NCBI RefSeq assembly: GCF_031143425.1
Contig: NC_090444.1
Coordinates: 54,245,533-54,309,532 of the forward strand
Direction: 5' to 3'
Length of the DNA: 64,000 nucleotides
Origin: Pleurodeles waltl
Lineage: Eukaryota; Chordata; Amphibia; Caudata; Salamandridae
Part shown: positions 22,917-33,012 of the stretch, one piece after another
Layout of the letters: each line of letters begins with the position of its first letter
Numbering within the stretch: position 1 is the stretch's first letter
Position numbers and translations under genes: made by a program
The notes under the pieces: generated by a model
Told to the model about the DNA's origin: nothing
Databases searched by the model: none
What the model saw: the letters and a program-made list of their open reading frames with translations, nothing else

Positions 22917-24131
22917 GGCCAGATTTATACTTTTTGACGCATGACCTTGCTAATGCATGCACCATTCTACAGCACCAGGGGGGCGCCATATTTAAGGAAT
23001 GGCGCAAGCCAGCATTAAGCTTGGGCTGGCATCACAAAAAAAGACGCTAGCCGGGTGGGGGTGGCGGTATGGGAAAAGGAGGTTGTGCAACAGAAAATTA
23101 CCGTGGGCTGGTTAGCGGCAAAATGAATGCCAGTAACCAGCCTACCGTAATTTCCTGGCACACACCCACCAAAAAATTACTCCTGTCTTAGTAAAGACAG
23201 GAGTCATGCCCACCACCCCAATGGCCAGCACAGGGGACCAGTGTCCCCTGGTCATGGCCATTGCACCCAGTGCCAGGCAGGTGGCCCCATGTAAATAATT
23301 TAAAACTACTTTCCTTACTCACCTGTGATGGGGTTCCCTATCCTATGGTGTCCCTCCTGTGTGGGTGTTAAAAAAACTGTAAACTTCGTACTTGTATAGC
23401 ACACTACTCACCCATTAGGGTCTCAAGGCGCTGTACGCATACTGCTGTGGAATCCCTCCTAGCTTTACCCTGTGAGGTGCCCACTCCTGGGAAACCTCCA
23501 AGGTGAAGCCAGGCATCCCAGCACTGTTGGGGCCGTTGTGGAGATTAAGCAAGGTATTGCCCAGAGTTACAGAGTGGGACCCATGAATTAGATTAGGCAC
23601 CAATGCAAGAATTATCAGGTCTGAGGAAATTGACCCCAAGACCCGCCGAGGCAGGAATTGAACCCTGGTCCCAGGCCAGATTTCTGCATCAGGGTCTGCC
23701 ACTCTAACCATTGAGCCACATTGAGCCAGTGTTCCTGGGGTTTGGGGTGGGCACCTGTGGGCCCATTCCGTGGTGTTTGGCCATGGAAATGTGTACAAAA
23801 GTACCTTAACGTCTGTTCTGACCCAGGCATTAAATAATAACGTTCAGCAAGCGTAACATAATTATTTGGTCCTGCTTCCCAAGCATGCGTCATTTTTGCA
23901 CAAAGGGATAAATATGGCGCTGAGGGCTTAACATCATTTTTTGGATGGGAATGCCTACCTTGCATCTCGTTGACGCAAGGTGGGTTAACGCATCCCAAAA
24001 ATACACACACTCCAATATATTGACGCTAGACGGGTCCAGCATCGAAATATAAATATAAAGGTAACTTTGCAACTCTTTAGCATCAAAATTAATGACACTA
24101 AAACGGCGCAAAGCAAGTATAAATATGCCCC
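22917..24131. mobile_element. ATTTATAC-type TIR element carrying a nested SINE
   Basis: AGGCCAGATTTATAC at the left and GGGGCATATTTATAC (inverted) at the right are terminal inverted repeats of the same type as at 2768, 47306 and 56482; the flanks are CAT and TAT. The interior includes GGAGTCATGCCCACC and GGTCATGGCCATTG segments also found inverted in the element at 47306, so these two are long siblings. A SINE on the minus strand interrupts it. No protein is encoded. Confidence 0.7.
23371..23727 (-). mobile_element. tRNA-derived SINE with a LINE-type 3' tail
   Basis: Read on the minus strand, the head (23727 down to about 23650) looks like a tRNA promoter. It has an A box TGGCTCAATGGTTAGAG at 23718-23702 and a B box GGTTCAATTCC at 23664-23654, the internal RNA polymerase III signals. 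A ~200-bp unrelated body follows. The last ~60 bp carry CAGCGCCTTGAGACCCTAAT then GAGTAGTGTGCTATAC, closely matching the 3' ends of both LINE copies here (5381-5420 and 48930-48975), which suggests it borrows that LINE's reverse transcriptase. A GGCTCAATG repeat precedes the A box. It is not a functional tRNA gene, as no cloverleaf with a proper acceptor stem is visible. Confidence 0.8.
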
Positions 24132-24437
24132 TATGTGTGCTATGTAAATGGCATTAACTTTCACTCTTATTGCAGCTGCTGTAGCTGCACGAGTGATGAG
24201 ATGTGTAGTCAGTACAGAACAAAGACAATGGCAGTACAACATGCATATCTTATGGCAGCATTGGAAGGGGACCTTGGAGATATTTTAGAGGAAGAGTGGC
24301 AGGATACCAGACAGCACCTAGATTGATATATATGGCAATGCAGTTTTGAATATTCAAACTATGGATCTTGCATAGACTCTACATCACTCACTTTAGATTA
24401 TTGTATTTTGGAATTATTTCCTCCACCACAAGCATTA

Positions 24438-25155
24438 GGGGCCAGATTTATCATTATTTTGTGTAGCGCAATGCAGCAAGCTATTGTGCTGTGCTGCATG
24501 AATGAGAAAGGGCAGGAATGCACCAAATGTAATGTATTTACTATTACATGGTGCATTATTATCCTTTCCTAGCTCTGGCACACTTTTGGCTGCCTAATGC
24601 TAACGCAAGCACCCATGTTTCATGGAGCAATAGTGCCTGCATGATATGCAGGATTGTTTTGTGCAGGAAAGGGCACCTTCCAGCACAAAACAATCTTGTG
24701 AGGCTTTTTCCTTTGTTTTAGAATTAGGCACACGTTGAGGAAATAATGTGAAGGAATAAAGATATTTCTCCTTGTCATGCTTCACCTGGGGAAGCATATC
24801 ATTTTGGTGAATTCCCAGGTCTACCACTAATGGTATATCTAGGAATGCACCAAAATCCATGGATTGAGTCATAGCAAGGTCAAAGACTAAAGTCATGTCT
24901 TAGTATAACACGTAAAGAGAAGCATAAATAGTCCTAAATTGATAACTTAACTTTGGTGGCAGTGATCAATACCAACATTCATATGATTAGATAATTTGTG
25001 GAAAAGCACAAGCCTAAGAAGGATGATTATAGCTATCTATTTTGAAATATGCAACTGGAATGCTTCCCTGCCATAGAGTTATGTTTTGGTGGTCTTGATA
25101 AATCTCACATAGTTTTCATGTCATGGTGCAATGCAAAACCTTGACAAATATGGTC
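24438..25155. mobile_element. TIR element with TTA target duplication
   Basis: GGGGCCAGATTTATCA at the left and, inverted, GACCATATTTGTCA at the right are imperfect inverted ends, flanked by TTA on both sides (24435-24437 and 25156-25158). The interior includes TGTGCAGGAAAGGGCACCTT of the shared MITE family. It also contains, from about 24885 to 25051, a segment repeated at 25869-26042, possibly a later insertion. Confidence 0.65.
24885..25051 (+). repeat. ~170-bp direct repeat, copy A
   Basis: The stretch beginning ACTAAAGTCATGTCTTAGTA and ending TATTTTGAAATATGCAACT recurs about 984 bp downstream with roughly ten differences. It lies inside the TTA-flanked element at 24438-25155. Confidence 0.8.
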
Positions 25156-25868
25156 TTAAGATGGGGGTCAGCAGAGACACTCCCTCCACAATATCTGGTC
25201 CTGCCCAGTGATCCAACAATTCCAGGGTGAAGTGTTGAGGAGAATGAGAGGAGCACGAGGGTGGCCATCACACTCCAAGCTCACACAGTTACACATTACC
25301 AAAGAAGTGGACTTCAATAGATATAAGGTAGCCTTACTCCGTATTGGTCTCCTGGGGGCAATGAGGAACATTACCAGGGAATGGGGAAAGGCTTCCTGCC
25401 CGTTTCTTGAAAGGTAGGCAAAGGGACTGGAACACTGTATGTTACTTTAACTACAGGTCTACGAATCCTGAGGTTGCTACAAAACATGTTAAGATCTGAT
25501 TTGATTGGCAGGAAAACAGAGGAATTGTTGTTGATGGAGTGGGAGGTATCTGTGAATCCTTTGATGCTGGTGAATAGCAGTAGATTCCATTTCCATAAGA
25601 TGATTATATGTGATGCCGGAGAGTGTGTCTGCCAAATTCCTAAATTTACTGTGGATGGGCATTGTTTGAATTAAGGGATTCCTGGGTTGTCAGTTTTGTG
25701 AAAAGGTAATAACTTATATTATACAAAAAGGGTAGAAATGCTAAAAGCCATGTCCAGTTACATATGAGCACAGTTATTGAACTCTTAAGGTAGGCTATCT
25801 ATCTCAATATCAGAAGTAAGCATTGTTATACAGAAATAAGCATTATGTTGTCTAGAGTGCCACAATAC

Positions 25869-26042
25869 AAACTAAAGTCATGTCTTAGTATAACATGTAA
25901 AGAGAAGCATAAATATCCCTACATTGATAAATTAACTTTGGTGGCATTGATCAATGCCAACATTCATATGATTATATAATTTGTGGAAAAACACAAGCCT
26001 AATAAGAATGATTGTAGCTATCTATTTTGAAATATGCAACTT
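25869..26042 (+). repeat. ~170-bp direct repeat, copy B
   Basis: Second copy of the segment at 24885-25051, outside the TIR element. The sequence between the copies shows no coding region, so these do not look like LTRs of a recognisable retroelement. Unclassified A-rich sequence, including a low-complexity stretch, follows from 26480 to 26880. Confidence 0.8.
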
Positions 26043-26879
26043 TAAACAACTTATACTTTCCTTCATTGGAGTGGACTACTGAGCATAATGACCTCTTTAA
26101 TTGAAAAACGCATTAGCTAAACCTAATGCCATACTGTGCCCATCTGCCAGTATTGAAAGGAATCTCTGGACAAAGGAAATCAAGAAATGTCCTACTTTTC
26201 CCTGGAAAGGCTCACCACCCACTGGCCTGGCTACCAGTTTCAAAGCAAATAACTTTCAATCTTGCATATCAACATTTCACCTACCTTAAAGGCACAGCTG
26301 TATATATTTCAGAGGGAACTCACTTTTCTAAAACCTTGATATTTAAACTTGGGTGTGTCTAGGATGGAGTCTGGATAATGTGCCTATCTGCTGTAAGAAA
26401 ACCAGTCAAACAAAGAAGCACATGGTCCCTGACCTCATAAGGTGAGAGATTCAGGGAAACGTACAATCAGTAATCAATATCTCTCTCTCCTAGAAAAAAT
26501 GAGAACCAAATTCAATTGCCAAAGGACAACCTTAAATAATATATACAAAGAATTTGTTTTTTTTTTTAAAGGATCAAAATATGAATAAATGAATAAACAA
26601 GAATCATGTAGATAATGCGAAATATATTAAACCAAATTATACATAGAACACCCCCTGAACAAGATCATGACACAAAACAATTATTCAAATCTACAAACAA
26701 GGACCATACACATGAAACATATAACACACATAAAAACAACATCAAGACACCAGAAACACAAATAATAACACATAGCTAAATATCTCATAAGCATCAATAT
26801 TAAATCATAAATCTTCTCTCAAGACTCATATAAATCACATATATAAATCATGACAAAAAACCAATCAATATGTAAATCA

Positions 26880-27585
26880 AAAAAATCTCAAATGATCAAC
26901 TCAGAAAAAGTCCATACAATCAAACAATGGTTGGTATCGCAGAAGTCAATGCTCATAACCTCAATGTAGAGTTCACACTGATGAAACTTGCTCCGGTGTA
27001 TCTTAAAAATAAAGTTATTTTTGAAAGGAAAATTACTTCATCTGTTTATGCGTCGTTATTCCTGCCAACGCGCGTTTCGGTGGGCTTACGCTTCCTAAAA
27101 AATATTCATACTGCAAACAGCCACCTTCATCAGGGCATTAGATCCGTTATCGCGCATAACATCGTTTCTTCAAATCTACGTATGAGTAAAAAATAAATAT
27201 ATCCCTCTAACTCAATCATAAATAAATACATAGGGGTCATCTAAAAAATATATATGTCTGTTACCATGTGAATGCACCAGAATCTGTGAGTCAAAAAGGC
27301 CTACAAAGTCACCAAAATGTTACTTTGACATAACAACCATGGAGAACCTCAAGAAATAAGGAAATTCAATTTGGCGGCCTGCATAGCGTCAATGGCAAAA
27401 AAATTCCAGCTTATGGCATCATTACTTACAACAGACGCTAACCTCCAGGCGTGCAATGCAAGAAATGGCCCTACATACCAAAAAAGATTAGACCCGTAGC
27501 CAACCTCCTGAAAATATTACCAATAAATTCTAGAGACTTGTGTAATAACAGAGCTAAAGAAGGTGTACCCATAAATAATTTTGTT
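26880..27585 (-). mobile_element. Penelope-like non-coding end (pLTR-type) fragment
   Basis: On the minus strand this block carries a hammerhead-like core within CTGATGA...GAAACGCG, which is known from the terminal pLTR regions of Penelope-like elements. It ends where Ty3/gypsy pol begins. A Penelope-like coding body on the same strand resumes on the other side of the gypsy element (41674-44600), so this is plausibly the detached end of that element. The link is inferred from strand, position and the ribozyme; I cannot align a shared boundary. Confidence 0.45.
27063..27137 (-). ncRNA. Hammerhead-like self-cleaving ribozyme motif
   Basis: Read on the minus strand: TGCC (stem I), CTGATGA core (27133-27127), an unpaired A, GGTGG (stem II, 27125-27121), a ~35-nt loop, CCACC, GAAA (27078-27075), a very short stem III around CGCGCG, the cleavage triplet GTT, then GGCA (27066-27063) closing stem I with TGCC. 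All conserved core positions of a type I hammerhead are present, and both outer helices pair. The extra A after the core, the short stem III and the long stem II loop are atypical or weakening features. Such ribozymes with short stem III are known from Penelope-like elements, where they may process transcripts. Confidence 0.5.
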
Positions 27586-27590
27586 ATGAA

Positions 27591-30525
27591 GTGATTGGAT
27601 ACAGAATCATGGAAATTCAATTTCAGGGTAGGACTACGATTGGTAAGGTCTATGTGGCAAAGCATGGGAACAATCTTCTAGGTTGGCGTCACCAACCGGA
27701 CATGGGAATTAAACTAGACCTGAACTCTGAGTCTCAAGTCATGGTGGTTAATGATGATAATGCTGATCTTAGAATCTTTAAGGAGTTCCCCGAAGTATTT
27801 AGTGACAAATTAGGATGTCTTACCAACTTTGAGCACAAGATAACCCTTAAGAAAAATGCTGTTCCTTCTGTACACAAGGTGAGGAGAGTTCCAAAATTAA
27901 TGATGGAACCCCTCAAAGCCGAGTTGAGTAAATTACTGAATGCTGGAGTAATTGAAGAAATAGAATCCTCTGAATGGTTGGCACCCATTGTCTTAGCACC
28001 TAAAGATAATGGGAAACAAATCCGCATGTGTGTGGATCTTAGGGATCTTAATAAGCACATATGGGTAGATCGCCAACCTCTGCCCAATATTTCGGAGGAA
28101 TTATCGTGTTTGGGTGGCTCAAGGGTTTTCAGTGTGTTAGATTTGTCCTCAGCTTACCACCAGATCATCTTACATCCTGAGTCTAGGCACCTCACCTCGT
28201 TTGTGACTCCGTTGGGGGCTTACCAATTCCTTAGGATGCCCTTTGGGTTGGCTTCTGCGGCCGTCTGCTTCCAGCGCATAATGAAGAAAGTCTTGGAAGG
28301 AACTTTTGGAATTTTGTTTTTCCAGGACGATATTCTGGTCCATGGCAAGACCATGGGGGAGCATGATAGGATCTTGAGGGAGGTATTGAGTAAGCTTGCT
28401 CGGTCTGGTCTTACTGTAAAAAAAGAAAAATGCAAGTTCAGGGTCACTTCAGTGACTTACCTTGCTCACACCATATCAGGGGAAGGAATCAAACCCAAGT
28501 TGGAACTAGTAAGTTCTATTGTTCAGGCACCTGAACCCAAAGACAAGGATGGGATCAGATCTTTTCTGGGATTAGCAGAGTATTATACCAAATTTATTGC
28601 TAACTTTTCAAGTGTAGTCCAGCCTTTAAGAGCCCTCCTAAAAAAGGGGTGTGATTTCATTTGGACGGATGACTGCAGGGCTGCGCTCACATTTGTCAAG
28701 AATTGTATTAGTAAAATGCCAACCCCGGGACATTTTAATGCTTTTGCCAAAACCTTCTTGCACACAGATGCTAGTATTAAAGGGTTGGGAGCAGTTCTAA
28801 TTCAAAGGATGAACCAGGAGGAAAAGGTTATTGCCTTTGCTTCTCGTTCTCTCAAAGAAACTGAGCAACGCTATTCCGTTATAGAGAGAGAAGCATTGGC
28901 GTGTATGTGGGCGGTCAAACACTTCAAATTTTATTTGTTGGGTTTGCCGTTTGTTGTAAGGACAGACCATAGGCCTCTTCTAAAATTTTTCTTCTAAAAA
29001 AAGTGATGAACTGACACCTAGGATAAAGAGGTGGGTAGAGGGACTGATGGAATACAATTTCTCTGTGGAATATGTACCTGGTCCAAAGAATACTGTAGCA
29101 GACTTCTTATCTCGATCCCGGGTTGACAAATGTGATGATTCTGATGATGAATGTGTAATCAACTGGGTGAGAGAAATGGGCATAACTGAGGATGAATGGA
29201 GGTCTGCAGCTGAACAAGACTATGACAGAATAAAACTTGAAGAATTTGTGGTGAGAGGTTGGCCAGAGTATAAAGATATTTCCGATTCTCTGAAGAAGTA
29301 CTGGAATGTGAGGGATGAACTTTACTTAAGTAAGGGTGAACTATTCAGAGGTATGAAGTCTATACCCCCTGACAGTGTGAGGAGTAAAATAATAAACTTG
29401 GCTCATGAAGGTCATTTAGGCAGGAATTTGACCAAATCAAGACTGAGAGCGACATACTGGTGGTCGGGTTTGAATCACGAGGCTGAAGCTGTTGTGAAGG
29501 ATTGTGTATCCTGTGCACACAGTGACAAGAGTAAGGTCGTAGTGAGGGCTCCACTTTCTCCCTTAGGAATTCCTGACGAACCCTGGATGAAATTGGGTCT
29601 TGATTTCATGGGTCCTTTCCACCTTTTACCCGCCAGCGAGCGCTTTGTCATGCTTTTGGTGGATTATGCATCTAAATGGGTGGTAACTAAATGTGTGAGT
29701 TCTATTGACACTTGAACTGTAATCGAATGTTTAAAGGAAGAGTTTTCCTGGGAAGGAGTACCTAGTCACTTGGTCACTGACAATGGTGTACAGTTAACGT
29801 CTCAGCAAATGAAGTTGTTTTTAGAATCCTTGGCCGTGGTACATTTAAAAACAGCATTGTATCTACCTCAGGCCAATGGTCTTGCAGAACGTATGAATAG
29901 AATGGTGAAATTCTGTTTTCAGGATGCAGTCGAGACCAGAGTCACATTAGCTGAGCTTCTTAGAGACATGTGGTGGGCACATCGTAATACTCCTAACAGT
30001 GTCACTAACATTGCTCCATTTGAATATATGAGAGGAAGGTCAGGTTGCAAAAAAAAATTTCCAGCGTGGATTAAAAACAAACTGGGGCAAAAGAGTTTTG
30101 ACCATGAGAAGTTCAACGAGGCACCTAATCTTACAGAGAATTATCAACGTAGATATAAACTGCGGTATGATTCCAAGTATGGGGTTTCTGATGTTAAATG
30201 GAGGGTAGGCAATATGGTACTGGTGAAGAGCCCAGGGTTTGGTACAAAGGGTAGATCAAGCTTCAAGGGTCCATTCCGCATCAAAGAGGTGAAGAGAAAT
30301 GTGGTGGTTCTAGATAAGGGAGATGTGTGGAGCATGTCCCGGATTGTGAAGTGGAGCAATTTGGTGGACGATGCCACTACCCTAGAGAACCAAGAAGGAA
30401 GTTACCAAGATGCCACTACCCTGGAGGATCAAGAAGGAAGTTACCCCTTAAAGGAAACCAAGGAGCCTTTGCCTACTAAGGTTTCCGGCAGGCCACGCTC
30501 CAAACCGCGGTGGTTGAAAGATTAT
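27591..30525 (+). pseudogene. Ty3/gypsy pol (RT, RNase H, integrase), frameshifted
   Basis: Reverse transcriptase spans the first ~300 residues: CVDLRDLNKH near 147, VLDLSSAYHQ with Asp184, and the catalytic FQDD at 244-247. RNase H follows with LHTDASIKGLGAVL and EREALACMWA. A one-base frameshift near 28985-28998 moves the reading frame. Integrase begins with an H2C2 zinc finger (HEGHLG and CVSC, near residues 120-156 of the frame opening at 29047), then the core Asp in GLDFMGP, Asp in VTDNGVQ and Glu in QANGLAERMNR. A TGA at 29713-29715 lies between the first two core acidic residues. The C-terminal part has an SH3-like VGNMVLVKSPGF stretch. Such polyproteins reverse-transcribe and integrate the element. 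The frameshift and stop make it non-functional as it stands. Confidence 0.88.
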
Positions 30526-30541
30526 GGGGGTCATTCTGACC
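30526..30541 (+). repeat. Left terminal inverted repeat of Harbinger
   Basis: GGGGGTCATTCTGACC, followed by a subterminal region to about 30715 rich in CCGCCAACAGGC and GGCGGTC motifs in both orientations. The preceding TAT is the target duplication. Confidence 0.92.
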
Positions 30542-30854
30542 CTGGCGGTCGGTGTTAATGCGGCGGCCAACCCGCCAACAGGCTGGCGGTCGAAAAAATG
30601 GAATTCCGACCCTGGCGGGAACCGCCAACACAGCCCGCCGCTTTAACACTCCGACCGCCACGGCGGCACAAACAAACAGCGCGGCGGTCACCGCCAACAG
30701 GCAGGCGGCAGACAATGTGCTGCCCACCCTATCACGACTCACTAATCCGCCACCTTTTCCGGGGCGGGAGCCCCGCCGATAAAAACACGGCGGAAACAGA
30801 CTTTTCAAACAGAAAACGCTCACCTCAACACACTCCACGCGGAATCGGGACAGC

Positions 30855-31043
30855 ATGGAACCGGAACTCCACATCCTCCCAGCCATTATCTTCCTGCTCC
30901 TCTACCAGGAGCACGAACGTCGGCGCAGTACTGCACCTACGACACAGGGGAGGGGGGAGGGAAAAAATTACAGGCACACACATACGCGATACACCCACCC
31001 CCCCAGCCCCCCACCCAAATACCTACACACCAATGCAGATTAA
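30855..31043 (+). CDS. Possible N-terminal exon of the Harbinger transposase
   Basis: A 62-codon frame begins MEPELHILPAIIFLLLYQEH followed by ERRR, then loses character in a Pro/Thr/His-rich tail. A short acidic-leucine stretch followed by Arg-rich residues resembles the usual start of HARBI1-type transposases. The transposase frame at 37633 opens with poorly conserved residues and then RRRRNVPVYRP, so an upstream exon is conceivable; an acceptor-like TCCTTCCTAG lies at about 37661-37670. A splice over 6.7 kb through the minisatellites would be needed, and the donor (near CGGCGCAGTACT) is weak. It may equally be non-coding. Confidence 0.25.
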   Translation: MEPELHILPAIIFLLLYQEHERRRSTAPTTQGRGEGKNYRHTHTRYTHPPSPPPKYLHTNAD

Positions 31044-31420
31044 CAAGTTAGAGTGACAACCCCAAACCCCACGGAATAATGCAAAGACAAAAGGAAATGA
31101 TCATTAAAATAGAAGTATATTATAGGAAATTTTAAGTAATGTGAAGTATGAAATATATCAAAAAAACAAATAACATCAGTAACAATATATACATGGTGCA
31201 AAAGTCCGGCACAGTTTGGCAACCTCCTATTGTTCGTGGGCCAATGTGCATTAACACATGGGCAAAGCCCACACACGAGACCGAGTCCATTGGAGAGAAC
31301 ACTGCTGGGGCATCACAAAAATAAACTACAGGCACCTCAGGGGGAAGGGAAGGGGGGGCACCTCAGCCACATGAGTCCACGACGCCAGATCCACGAAGGG
31401 CCTCCATGGCCACTGTTCAA

Positions 31421-31710
31421 TCCTGGGGAGTGCAAAGCCACAGTCTCACAAGTCTCTACAGTGGGTGGGCTGCCCACTGTACCATCCTGGGGAGTGCAAA
31501 GCCACAGTCTCACAAGTCTCTACACTGGGTGGGCTGCCCACTGTACCATCCTGGGGAGTGCAAAGCCACAGTCTCACAAGTCTCTACAGTGGGTGGGCTG
31601 CCCACTGTACCATCCTGGGGAGTGCAAAGCCACAGTCTGACAAGTCTCTACAGTGGGTGGGCTGCCCACTGTACCATCCTGGGGAGTGCAAAGCCACAGT
31701 CCATCAGGTG
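31421..31710 (+). repeat. 64-bp tandem repeat, about 4.5 units, inside Harbinger
   Basis: TCCTGGGGAGTGCAAAGCCA starts units at 31421, 31485, 31549, 31613 and 31677, an exact 64-bp period with very few substitutions, implying recent expansion. All three forward frames stay open through it, but I see no reason to regard it as coding. Confidence 0.93.
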
Positions 31711-31799
31711 GATTACAGACTCCACTGGTCATGGAGGAGGCATGGTGGGCAGAGTGCCTCGTGAAGCCCTGCCCGACACAGATCCGGGCCTGCCAATGG

Positions 31800-33012
31800 G
31801 CCAGCGGTGCTTGAGAGGAAGGGCCCAGCGAAGCGGTTCAGAGACGGCGGTGCCCAGCGGAGCGGTGCTTGAGACGAAGGGCCCAGCGGAGCGGTGCTTG
31901 AGATGTAGGGCCCAGCGGAGCGGTGCTTGACAGGAGGGCCCAGCGGAGCGGTGCTTGAGATGTAGGGCCCAGCGAAGCGGTGCTTGACAGGAGGGCCCAG
32001 CGGAGCGGTGCTTGACAGGAGGGCCCAGCGGAGCGGTGCTTGACAGGAGGGCCCAGCGGAGCGGTGCTTGGCAGGAGGGCCCAGCGGAGCGGTGCTTGAC
32101 AGGAGGGCCCAGCAGAGCGGTGCTTGAGACGAAGGGCCCAGCGGAGCGGTGCTTGAGATGTAGGGCCCAGCGGAGCGGTGCTTGACAGGAGGGCCCAGCG
32201 GAGCGGTGCTTGAGATGTAGGGCCCAGCGGAGCGGTGCTTGACAGGAGGGCCCAGCGGAGCGGTGCTTGAGACGAAGGGCCCAGCGGAGCGGTGCTTGAG
32301 ATGTAGGGCCCAGCGGAGCGGTGCTGGACAGGAGGGCCCAGCGGAGCGGTGCTTGAGATGTAGGGCCCAGCGGAGCGGTGCTTGACAGGAGGGCTCAGCA
32401 GAGCGGTGCTTGACAGGAGGGCCCAGCGGAGCAGTGCTTGAGACGAAGGGCCCAGCGGAGCGGTGCTTGAGATGTAGGGCCCAGCGGAGCGGTGCTTGAC
32501 AGGAGGGCCCAGCGGAGCGGTGCTTGAGACGAAGGACCCAGCGGAGCGGTGCTTGAGATGTAGGGCCCAGCAGAGCGGTGCTTGACAGGAGGGCCCAGCG
32601 GAGCGGTGCTTGAGATGTAGGGTCCAGCGGAGCGGTGCGTGACAGGAGGGCCCAGCGGAGCGGTGCTTGACAGGAGGGCCCAGCGGAGCGGTGCTTGAGA
32701 CGAAGGGCCCAGCGAAGCGGTGCTTGAGATGTAGGGCCCAGCGGAGCGGTGCTTGACAGGAGGGCCCAGCGGAGCGGTGCTTGAGATGTAAGGCCCAGTG
32801 GAGCGGTGCTTGACAGGAGGGCCCAGTGGAGCGGTGCTTGACAGGAGGGCCCAGCGGAGCGGTGCTTGAGATGTAGGGCCCAGCGGAGCGGTGCTTGACA
32901 GGAGGGCCCAGCGGAGCGGTGCTTGAGACGAAGGGCCCAGCGGAGCGGTGCTTGACAGGAGGGCCCAGCGGAGCGGTGCTTGAGACGAAGGGCCCAGCGG
33001 AGCGGTGCTTGA
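31800..33012 (+). repeat. 28/29-bp minisatellite, ~42 units, inside Harbinger
   Basis: Units share GGGCCCAGCGGAGCGGTGCTT and alternate between three linkers: GACAGGA (28-bp unit), GAGATGTA and GAGACGAA (29-bp units). Types are interspersed, often with a 29-bp unit alternating with one or more 28-bp units. The long minus-strand frame through it (to 31713) is created by the repeat. It changes abruptly into the 30-bp array at about 33012; both arrays share a GGGCCC...GCGGTGCTTG core. Confidence 0.93.

Noticed and set aside
23650..23727. A genuine tRNA gene
   Set aside because: A and B boxes are present, but the acceptor and anticodon stems do not form and the sequence continues into a LINE-type tail, so it is a SINE head.
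26975..27020. Plus-strand hammerhead core (CTGATGAAAC)
   Set aside because: No pairing stem II or closing stem I was found; the convincing core is on the minus strand at 27063-27137.
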